A DNA stretch of 5,126 nt from Gammaproteobacteria bacterium RIFCSPHIGHO2_12_FULL_45_12 (GTDB lineage Bacteria > Pseudomonadota > Gammaproteobacteria > DSM-16500). Both the position numbers and the translations under genes were made by a program. Positions 1-5,126 of the stretch are shown here, in pieces (the first letter of the stretch is position 1; each line of letters opens with the position of its first letter). The notes under the pieces are model-generated. The model saw only the letters and a program-made list of their open reading frames with translations, made no database searches and had not been told where the DNA came from. The DNA is taken from contig MGYH01000030.1 of assembly GCA_001801665.1 (NCBI GenBank), positions 1 through 5,126 on the forward strand, given 5' to 3'.

Positions 1-3
1 ACT

Positions 4-31
4 TTATCTCCTTAATTTTAAGCGGAGATAA
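4..31. repeat. 8-bp perfect inverted repeat with palindromic AT-rich core
   Basis: TTATCTCC (4-11) is matched by its exact reverse complement GGAGATAA (24-31), with a 12-base spacer that itself contains TTAA-TT-TTAA (12-21). The RNA of either strand could form an 8-bp stem, extended by A-U pairs if the two bases at 22-23 bulge out. Neither strand shows a U-run directly after the stem inside the window, so a classical intrinsic terminator is not supported, although the minus-strand continuation is cut off. The dyad could instead be a protein-binding operator. The structure is seen directly; its function is unknown. Confidence 0.6.
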
Positions 32-121
32 TATATTCTATTGGGTGAGATTTGTACCATTTTTAATGCGTGAGCCCTGGTAGGTCGTCAATCATACGGT
101 ATTAACTTTGGACGATTTGGT

Positions 122-147
122 GGATTACGGCAAAAAACGCCTACTCC
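122..147 (-). other. Imperfect hairpin downstream of the aas-like gene
   Basis: On the minus strand, GGAGTAGGC (147-139) can pair with GCCGTAATCC (131-122) around a T-rich loop, with one mismatch and one bulged base. It lies about 40 bases past the stop codon of the fusion gene, so it would be near the 3' end of that transcript. The T-run sits in the loop and not after the stem, so it is not a standard Rho-independent terminator. It could protect the mRNA end or mean nothing. Confidence 0.25.
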
Positions 148-188
148 ACATTTGGTTTCACAGGACAATCATGCTGATGCCAAGGATG

Positions 189-3100
189 TTATAACGCTTC
201 CTCCAAAGCTTCCTCCAAAGCTTCCTCTTCCTTTAAATGACTGTCTGTCATCAACGTTTCCACCCAAGATTTAATGCCAATATAATCGGCTTTGCCCGTT
301 CCTAATAACAGTATCTCAGTGACTTTTAAAATGAGTCTAGGCAGGCTGATCTCGGCCATTCCTGAAGCTTTGGCATGACGGATCAGGTCTTCCCTGCAAG
401 CACTTGCCTGTGTGGTCACTAAAACAATTTGTTCGCCTTTGCGCGGGTCAGGGATACTGATGACGACATGTTGATGCAGAGGCCACAGTTGCGAAATAGT
501 TTGTTCAACCTGAGTCAGTGATATCATTTCGCCGGCAATTTTGGCGAATCGTTTGACACGCCCAATAATGGTAATAAAACCAGTGGCATCCATGGTGACG
601 ATATCGCCCGTGTTATACCAGCCATCTTTAGGCGGTACTAATACACCAGGCTCGCTCGCATGATAATATCCCTTCATAATGTTGGGTCCTGAAATCATGA
701 GCAGGCCACCCTGTTCAATGCCTGGAACCGTTTCTAGTCTGGCGCTGATACCAGGCAGCAATCGTCCGACACTGTTCACTTTATGTTGCATGGGTGTATT
801 TGTGGCGATGACGGGAGACGCTTCGGTTGCGCCATAACCTTCAAAAATTCGCACGCCAAATTTTTGTGACCAGACAATACGTGTTTCATTTCTTAATTTT
901 TCCGCGCCCGCAAAGACATAACGCAAACTATAAAAATCATAAGGGTGGGCATATTTGGCATAACCGGCCAGAAACGTATCCGTGCCAAATAAAACAGTGG
1001 CGTTAATGTCGTAAGCGAGTTCCGGCACAATGCGATAATGCAGGGGGGATGGATATAAAAAAACGTTGACACCCGATAACACGGGCAACAACATGCCGCC
1101 GGTTAAGCCGAAAGAATGAAAAATGGGTAGAGCGTTTAATACTTTGTCGTTTGCAGTGAAGTCCACACACGCGGTGATCTGACAGCGGTTTGCTTGAATA
1201 TTGGTATGAGATAAAGCAACTCCCTTCGGTGTGCCTTCTGAGCCGGAAGTAAATAAAATGACCGCCGTGTTGTTTGAGCTCAGTAAATGCGGCGTCTGCT
1301 TGTTGAGATAACGATATGATTTTTCGGGCAGATACGCCATGATCATGCCTTTTAGCTTGTCAATCAGGGTCACGTTGGCGCGAAGTTCTTCAAGATAAAC
1401 CAGCTTGAGGCCTTTTTTAATGAGGAGGGCTTCAAGGTCATGGAGTTTGCCAAGTCGAATAAATTTCTTAGAGGTGTAGATAACGTGAATAGCCGAAGCC
1501 TCGCAGGCAGTCAGCACATTTTGAATGCCGGTTGAGTAGTTGAGCATGGCAGGTATGCGGCAATAAGCCTGTAAGGCAAAAAAAGTAATGACATTGGTAA
1601 TGGTGTTAGGTAGTAAAATACCAACATGTTCACCTGCCTGAGTGGTTTTGGCAATAATGCCGCCCAAAATAAAACTGCGAGTGATGAATTGATGATAATT
1701 GATTGGCTGACGATCAATGTCTTCAATAATTTCATGACGTGCGCCATGTGTCTTTTTGGCATCCATCAAGGACATAAATAAAGTTTGTTTGTAATGACTG
1801 CTTTCAAACATCATTTCAGTCATGACATCATAAAGTTTGTAGCCAATTTTCTCGCGGCGTTCATGGCCTTTGATGCTGGCGGGTAAATCCAGTGTTTGAG
1901 GTGGAAAAATGGTGATGGTGATTTTAGGCATGAAGCGTATGCGTAGTTTTCCGCGCAATCGTGAAAAGGGTGTAAACTGCGCGCCCTGGATACGGATGGG
2001 TAAAAGTTTGGCGGCCGCTTTATCAGCCACAAGGCCAGGCCCTTCATAAATTTTCATCAGCGTGCCCGTCATGGTCAAGCGGCCTTCTGGAAAAATGACA
2101 CAGCGCTTGTCTTGTTGCACAAAATGAATCAGCGACTTAATGGTCATGGGGTTGCTTGCGTCAAGCGAATACGTTTCAACCAGACTCATGAAAAAGTTGA
2201 CCCACCAGGTTTTTGCCGTGACCGTATTGATGGCAAAAATCAGTTTGTCGGGCAAGAAAGTAGCCAGTAAAATGGCATCAATATAAGACGTGTGATTTGC
2301 CATCAAGATGACGCGTTTACCCGCCAGTTTGTAATTCTCAAGCCCTTTCACTTTCACCCGATAAAGCGAGGTCAGCGTAAAGCGTAAAAAATTTCGAATG
2401 ATCAGATCCGGCAACAGTTTGCAGACGTAAATGGAAACCAGGCCATTTGAGATGGCAATGACTAAAAAGAGGTTGGTGACGGAAAAACCGATTTTGAGCA
2501 ATACCGTTGTCAGGAAAGCGCCGATGACCATGAAGAGTGCGTTCATCAGGTTGTTGCTAGCGATGATGCGCGCGCGATGCGCAGGGTCGCTGCGATGCAT
2601 GATAATGGCATAAAGCGGCACACAGTAGATGCCAGCTCCAATTGACATCAGTACTAGGTCAAACATGATGCGCCAGCTAGAAACGGACAGCAGGAATTGG
2701 CCAAGGTGGATGAGTTCGCTGGTTTTAGGCGCGGCCACGTGTCTCGCAGCAACGTATAAATCAATGATTGCAAAGGTCATGCCTAATGCGCCAAGCGGTA
2801 CATAGGTGGCGTGAATTTTTCCTTTGAGCAGTTTATTGCAGAGTAGTGACCCAATGGCGAGACCAACTGAAAATAAGGCAATAAATAAAGTGGCAACCTG
2901 GTGAGTCGCATGGAGGACTTCTTTGGCAAAAATAGGTATTTCCAGCAAGAAGGTTGCCCCTATAAACCAAAACCAGGAAATCCCCAGAATGGCCAGAAAA
3001 ACATCCCAGCGTGCCTGTGCGTAGTTAATGAGTTCAATGCTTTCTTTGACAATGTTTAAGCTGAGTTTTAGCTGTGGGTTGAAGTTGGAACTTTTTTGGA

Positions 3101-3683
3101 TAAACAAACTGCTTAACCAGCCAGCGAGGCTGACTAGGCAGATTAATCCGGAGACGATGGTTTCACCCTGTGTGTATAGCACACAGCCTGCCACAATCGC
3201 GCCCAGAATAATGGAGATAAACGTGCCCGCTTCAATGAGACCATTGCCCGCAATTAATTCATTGTCATGGAGTTGGTCAGGAAGCATGGCGTATTTTAAT
3301 GGGCCAAAAAAGGTGGAATGCAGACCGATCGCGAATAACACGATCATTAAGAGCGTGATACTTTGAAAATGAAAACCAATGGCAGCAATTCCCATCAGTA
3401 AGATTTCAATCAATTTAATGATGACAATGAGCCTTGATTTTTCCATTTTGTCAGCCAGTTGGCCAGCGGTTGCGGAAAACAGGAAGAAGGGCAAAATATA
3501 GATTGCGCCCGCCAGATTTTCCAACATTTGCGCGCCGTGGCTAGTGAGGTTGGCTAATTTGTAAATAATGAGAAAGAGCAGGGCGTTTTTGAAAAGATTG
3601 TCGTTAAAAGCGCCTAAGAATTGCGTGATGAACAGCGGTAAAAAACGCCGCGTTTTTAACAGAGAGAGTTGAGAGGTTTTCAT
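189..3683 (-). CDS. aas: LplT-PlsC-Aas fusion: lysophospholipid transporter, acyltransferase and acyl-ACP synthetase
   Basis: This 1164-residue inner-membrane protein joins three activities of phospholipid repair. Residues ~10-425 form a major-facilitator transporter of the LplT type, with about a dozen hydrophobic segments and the N-terminal hallmark QFLGAFNDNLFKNAL. It would flip lysophospholipid inward. Residues ~440-630 are a PlsC-type acyltransferase, with motif NHTSYID (H464, D469) and FPEGR (531-535). Residues ~650-1145 are an AMP-forming acyl-ACP synthetase. Its P-loop is FTSGSEGTPKG (811-821), with GYGATE (949-954), GWYNTGD (1021-1027), GRVKR (from 1041), and GTGK carrying the expected catalytic lysine K1131. 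All catalytic motifs are intact. By family knowledge, the ligase and acyltransferase restore an acyl chain to 2-acyl-glycerophosphoethanolamine. E. coli encodes LplT and Aas separately; fused versions are known in other bacteria. The ATG at 3683 is chosen because homology begins within ten residues; the ribosome binding site is weak (AAGG, 13 bases upstream). The C-terminus carries an odd EEAL repeat. It follows the formyltransferase by 62 bases on the same strand. Confidence 0.93.
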   Translation of the reverse strand: MKTSQLSLLKTRRFLPLFITQFLGAFNDNLFKNALLFLIIYKLANLTSHGAQMLENLAGAIYILPFFLFSATAGQLADKMEKSRLIVIIKLIEILLMGIAAIGFHFQSITLLMIVLFAIGLHSTFFGPLKYAMLPDQLHDNELIAGNGLIEAGTFISIILGAIVAGCVLYTQGETIVSGLICLVSLAGWLSSLFIQKSSNFNPQLKLSLNIVKESIELINYAQARWDVFLAILGISWFWFIGATFLLEIPIFAKEVLHATHQVATLFIALFSVGLAIGSLLCNKLLKGKIHATYVPLGALGMTFAIIDLYVAARHVAAPKTSELIHLGQFLLSVSSWRIMFDLVLMSIGAGIYCVPLYAIIMHRSDPAHRARIIASNNLMNALFMVIGAFLTTVLLKIGFSVTNLFLVIAISNGLVSIYVCKLLPDLIIRNFLRFTLTSLYRVKVKGLENYKLAGKRVILMANHTSYIDAILLATFLPDKLIFAINTVTAKTWWVNFFMSLVETYSLDASNPMTIKSLIHFVQQDKRCVIFPEGRLTMTGTLMKIYEGPGLVADKAAAKLLPIRIQGAQFTPFSRLRGKLRIRFMPKITITIFPPQTLDLPASIKGHERREKIGYKLYDVMTEMMFESSHYKQTLFMSLMDAKKTHGARHEIIEDIDRQPINYHQFITRSFILGGIIAKTTQAGEHVGILLPNTITNVITFFALQAYCRIPAMLNYSTGIQNVLTACEASAIHVIYTSKKFIRLGKLHDLEALLIKKGLKLVYLEELRANVTLIDKLKGMIMAYLPEKSYRYLNKQTPHLLSSNNTAVILFTSGSEGTPKGVALSHTNIQANRCQITACVDFTANDKVLNALPIFHSFGLTGGMLLPVLSGVNVFLYPSPLHYRIVPELAYDINATVLFGTDTFLAGYAKYAHPYDFYSLRYVFAGAEKLRNETRIVWSQKFGVRIFEGYGATEASPVIATNTPMQHKVNSVGRLLPGISARLETVPGIEQGGLLMISGPNIMKGYYHASEPGVLVPPKDGWYNTGDIVTMDATGFITIIGRVKRFAKIAGEMISLTQVEQTISQLWPLHQHVVISIPDPRKGEQIVLVTTQASACREDLIRHAKASGMAEISLPRLILKVTEILLLGTGKADYIGIKSWVETLMTDSHLKEEEALEEALEEAL
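196..227 (-). repeat. 12-base in-frame tandem repeat at the 3' end of the aas-like gene
   Basis: The plus-strand unit GCTTCCTCCAAA occurs twice in full (196-207, 208-219) and a third time for eight bases (220-227), with no mismatch. Read on the coding strand it gives three Glu-Glu-Ala-Leu units immediately before the stop codon. The period is a multiple of three, so copy-number change by replication slippage would lengthen or shorten the tail without breaking the frame. The tail lies beyond the conserved end of the ligase domain (KSWV, residues 1138-1141), where E. coli Aas, as I recall it, ends after about ten more residues. Confidence 0.85.
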
Positions 3684-3750
3684 GGCGATCTGTGGGCCTT
3701 ATATGCTTGATAATTAAAAAAGTCAGTCAGGCAGGGCAGCGTTTTTTACC
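3637..3750. repeat. 12-bp perfect inverted repeat bracketing the aas-like start codon
   Basis: GGTAAAAAACGC (3637-3648) has its exact reverse complement GCGTTTTTTACC at 3739-3750, 90 bases away. In a minus-strand transcript the upstream arm contains the UAA stop of the formyltransferase. The downstream arm covers codons 12-16 of the fusion gene. The loop between them contains the candidate promoter and the start codon. The downstream arm also takes part in a local hairpin (3641-3657, 7-bp stem AAAAACG/CGTTTTT, loop of 3), so the two structures exclude each other. The repeats are seen directly; a regulatory role is inference, and the A/T-run content makes a chance match easier. Confidence 0.45.
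3698..3726 (-). promoter_or_regulatory. Candidate sigma-70 promoter for the aas-like gene
   Basis: In the 62-base gap on the minus strand, CTGACT (3726-3721, four of six to the -35 consensus) is followed after exactly 17 bases by TATAAG (3703-3698, five of six to the -10 consensus). The predicted start would fall near 3691, leaving a leader of only about eight bases before the ATG at 3683. That is very short and excludes most of the weak AAGG (3700-3697), so the transcript would be nearly leaderless. This may be a chance match, with the gene mainly expressed by read-through from the formyltransferase. Confidence 0.3.
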
Positions 3751-4669
3751 AACCCATCGTATCTTTGACACTCATGGCGATCTCTGCCGCGTTTTTTTCG
3801 GGTTCGTTGGCAAATTGTAGCTGGCTTAGTCGAATCACCCCCTTTCCTGTCAACACTTCAATGTGCCCATCTTTTTTCCCAAGGACTCGACCGGGGATAT
3901 TGCCCGTGTAGAAGACTTGTTTTTCAGGTAATTCAGCGCCCCAAATGAACAACTGACGACCATTTAACTGGGTATAGGCACCAGGAAAGGGGTGAGTTAG
4001 CCCGCGAATCAGGTTGTGGATTTGTTCTGCACTGGCCTGCCAGTTGATTTCACCGTCTCTTGGGATGCGCTTGCAGGTATAGGTGGCCTCTTCCTCTGCT
4101 TGCGGCTTGCAGCTTGCCGTGCCCGCCGCCAGTGCATCCAGATTATGGGTGAGGATGTCTTCATATAAGCGGATGATTTTTTCATCAACGGTTGCAGCGG
4201 TATCTGTCAGTAAAATGTCGGTCTTTCGTTGGTCCACAATGGGGCCTGAGTCGACCCCGTCTGCAATGTAAAATAAAGTCACGCCTGTTTGCTTTTCACC
4301 ATTGATAATGGCCCAGTTCATTGGCGCGAAACCGCGATATTTTGGCAGTAATGAATCATGCAGGATCAAGGTGCCTTTGGGCGGTAGTTGGTAAGCCTCG
4401 GCTGGAATTAAATAACGCCAGCCAACGGCAAAGGCAATATCAGGGTTGATTTGTCGAATGAGGTCTGCATATTCCGCCGGTTTGACGTCATTTGAATGAA
4501 AGAAGGGAATGTCGTGTGTCTTTGCTATCTTAGCCACTCGGGGATGAAAGGCTTCTTCATGCGCGTCTTCCACTAGGCAGAGAATGCCGGCAATCTTTGC
4601 CCGTGCCGCTATTAATTTGTTTAATACGGCATAACCTCGACGTGAGCCAAGAAATAAAAATAATGTCAT
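3746..4669 (-). CDS. ArnA N-terminal-type formyltransferase, free-standing
   Basis: This 307-residue soluble protein belongs to the 10-formyltetrahydrofolate-dependent formyltransferase family. Residues 1-~200 are the formyl-transferase fold: nucleotide-sugar-type N-terminus, GWRYLI (83-88), the signature HDSLLPKYRG (104-113) and GVTLFYIADGVDSG (129-142). Residues ~200-300 match the C-terminal OB-like domain, with HPFPGAY (226-232) resembling ArnA's DPWPGAF. In E. coli ArnA this domain formylates UDP-4-amino-4-deoxy-L-arabinose. The catalytic His (H104) and Asp (D140) are present at the same numbering as in ArnA, but position 102 is Ile where ArnA has Asn. The UDP-glucuronate dehydrogenase half of ArnA (about 350 residues) is absent, and the protein ends with its own TAA. 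The start at 4669 is preferred over an in-frame ATG at 4717 because AGGAG sits nine bases upstream and homology begins there; the longer version would also overlap arnD by 44 bases. Alternatives are methionyl-tRNA formyltransferase (less likely given the HDS signature and arnD neighbour) or formylation of a different amino sugar. Confidence 0.88.
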   Translation of the reverse strand: MTLFLFLGSRRGYAVLNKLIAARAKIAGILCLVEDAHEEAFHPRVAKIAKTHDIPFFHSNDVKPAEYADLIRQINPDIAFAVGWRYLIPAEAYQLPPKGTLILHDSLLPKYRGFAPMNWAIINGEKQTGVTLFYIADGVDSGPIVDQRKTDILLTDTAATVDEKIIRLYEDILTHNLDALAAGTASCKPQAEEEATYTCKRIPRDGEINWQASAEQIHNLIRGLTHPFPGAYTQLNGRQLFIWGAELPEKQVFYTGNIPGRVLGKKDGHIEVLTGKGVIRLSQLQFANEPEKNAAEIAMSVKDTMGW

Positions 4670-4673
4670 GTGC

Positions 4674-5126
4674 TTATTCTCCTTTCTGCACGGCCAACGT
4701 GCCGCTTCTGCCATCAATGGTGCCTTGAATTAATTCACAAACGGGGATGATGTCACGATTAGCCAGTGCCTGATGCGCCACATCTTGTATTTTTAAAAAA
4801 ACGATTTGCTGCTGTTTGGCTCGTTGTAAGCATTCAGTGAGCCAAGGCAAGTAAGTCATGCCTTCAATTTCTGCGTGAATGGTCAAGGTGTTCACGCGCA
4901 GCGTGCTTAGCTGGCTAAAATAAAAGTCTGTTAAACAGTTGGGTGGGTATTCAGGTCGGCCGATCAGTTCATCGAGTGTGGGGAGGGTGGTTGGCACTTG
5001 CAAGGTATGAAAGACCGTTTCACCGATGCGTGGAAAGAAAGGACAGGTGCCGCGTGCATCACTGGCATAATCAAAGTTTGCCTGATCATAGGCGGCCAGA
5101 CTGAGCGCATTGGCTTGCCAGCCCGC
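4674..5126 (-). CDS. arnD: ArnD-family deformylase (polysaccharide deacetylase fold), C-terminal half
   Basis: The frame is open from the window edge to its TAA, giving 150 residues of a protein whose N-terminal half lies outside. It aligns without large gaps to the second half of E. coli ArnD (about 296 residues) as I recall it: AGW at the edge, SDARGTCPFFPRI (22-34 of the fragment), QVPTTLPTLDELIGR (43-57), TIHAEIEG (82-89) and GTIDGR (135-140) all have close counterparts. The His of TIHAEIEG corresponds to the last conserved motif of the NodB/deacetylase fold. The metal-binding Asp/His motifs are upstream and unseen. ArnD removes the formyl group from undecaprenyl-phosphate-linked 4-formamido-L-arabinose, facing the periplasm at the inner membrane, before transfer to lipid A. 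The related NaxD deacetylases act on undecaprenyl-phosphate-GalNAc, so a different amino sugar is possible. The formyltransferase four bases downstream favours a true deformylase. A TTG at 5003 is not the start, because homology continues upstream of it. Confidence 0.88.
   Translation of the reverse strand, partial: AGWQANALSLAAYDQANFDYASDARGTCPFFPRIGETVFHTLQVPTTLPTLDELIGRPEYPPNCLTDFYFSQLSTLRVNTLTIHAEIEGMTYLPWLTECLQRAKQQQIVFLKIQDVAHQALANRDIIPVCELIQGTIDGRSGTLAVQKGE
4679..4685 (-). promoter_or_regulatory. Ribosome binding site of the formyltransferase, inside the arnD end
   Basis: AAAGGAG (4685-4679) is a near-consensus Shine-Dalgarno whose last base is nine bases before the ATG at 4669. It lies within the final Lys-Gly-Glu codons of the upstream deformylase gene, whose TAA (4676-4674) falls between it and the ATG. 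Ribosomes finishing arnD would therefore clear or re-use this site, which supports translational coupling and fixes the start of the formyltransferase at 4669. Confidence 0.8.

Larger units (their letters stand above)
1..188. other. Intergenic tail beyond the aas-like gene, no assignable gene
   Basis: This stretch lies beyond the stop codon of the transporter/acyltransferase/ligase gene and runs to the window edge. On the minus strand all frames are broken by stops; the only ATG-led frame near the edge (from 60 leftward) closes after 17 codons. It is more AT-rich than the coding part of the window, especially in the first 60 bases. It holds the inverted repeat at 4-31, an imperfect hairpin at 122-147 and the plus-strand open stretches listed separately. 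I see no tRNA-like cloverleaf, no transposase fragment and no convincing Rho-independent terminator with a terminal U-run. Confidence 0.6.
3..274 (+). pseudogene. Possible frameshifted remnant of an unidentified convergent gene
   Basis: Two plus-strand open stretches adjoin. The first (3 to 80, stop TAG 81-83) enters from the window edge and reads as a hydrophobic stretch containing YWVRFVPFLMREPW. The second, in another frame, is open from 74 to its TAA at 272-274 and begins LVGRQSYGINFGRFGG. They overlap at 74-80, so a single one-base shift there would give one continuous frame of about 90 codons. No start codon is available inside the window and I do not recognise the protein. The last 86 bases of the second stretch are antisense to the 3' end of the fusion gene, including its 12-base repeat. 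Chance open frames of this size are not rare, so this is a weak call. Confidence 0.2.

Noticed and set aside
1..130. Minus-strand promoter such as TTGACG with a weak -10 in the left intergenic region
   Set aside because: The best -10 at suitable spacing matches only about half the consensus and no gene follows inside the window.
1511..2047. Minus-strand open frames of 83 and 75 codons inside the fusion gene
   Set aside because: They are out-of-frame readings within a gene whose own frame carries intact PlsC and ligase motifs.
3028..3366. Plus-strand open frame of 112 codons
   Set aside because: It is antisense to the transporter domain of the fusion gene, has no recognisable domain, and mirrors hydrophobic codons of the real gene.
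3721..3748. Possible Rho-independent terminator after the formyltransferase
   Set aside because: The minus strand has a T-run at 3721-3716, but the GC-rich bases before it form no self-complementary stem.
3681..3783. Direct repeat CATGGCGATCT at 3681-3691 and 3773-3783
   Set aside because: An 11-base match is expected a few times by chance in 5 kb, and both copies have ordinary coding or start-codon context.
4083..4271. Plus-strand open frame of 62 codons
   Set aside because: It is antisense to the formyltransferase with no family resemblance and no ribosome binding site of note.
4670..4717. A 16-residue longer formyltransferase starting at the ATG at 4717
   Set aside because: It would overlap arnD by 44 bases, has no family-like sequence, and the ATG at 4669 has a strong Shine-Dalgarno.

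Overview
The window reads like bacterial chromosome from a gammaproteobacterium. The LplT-PlsC-AMP-ligase fusion, the Arn-type lipid A enzymes and the moderate base composition (mid-40s % GC by eye) fit that. A Legionellales/Coxiellaceae-like host is my best guess, but it is inferred from gene style alone. All three recognisable genes lie on the minus strand and are read from right to left.

Right edge to 4674: the C-terminal half of an ArnD-family deformylase, cut by the window end. Four bases after its stop, a 307-residue formyltransferase of the ArnA N-terminal type begins (4669 to 3746). Its Shine-Dalgarno lies inside the last arnD codons, so the two are almost certainly co-transcribed and probably translationally coupled. 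It lacks the UDP-glucuronate dehydrogenase half of enterobacterial ArnA. It also has Ile where the family normally has the catalytic Asn. After a 62-base gap comes a 1164-residue three-domain protein (3683 to 189): an LplT-type lysophospholipid transporter, a PlsC-type acyltransferase and an acyl-ACP synthetase (Aas) in one chain.

The first two genes belong to N-formyl amino-sugar chemistry on nucleotide-linked and undecaprenyl-phosphate-linked sugars. In the classical pathway this delivers 4-amino-4-deoxy-L-arabinose to lipid A and lowers the negative charge of the outer membrane. The third gene imports lysophospholipids and re-acylates them. Together they suggest an envelope-maintenance or antimicrobial-peptide-resistance cluster. 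Whether the sugar is Ara4N or another amino sugar cannot be decided from this window.

The junction before the fusion gene carries a possible promoter and a perfect 12-bp inverted repeat that brackets the start codon. The 3' end of the fusion gene carries an in-frame 12-base tandem repeat encoding Glu-Glu-Ala-Leu units. Bases 1-188 hold no gene I can name. They contain a clear 8-bp inverted repeat, an imperfect hairpin, and two adjoining plus-strand open stretches that might be a frameshifted gene remnant. I found no RNA gene, mobile element or CRISPR array.
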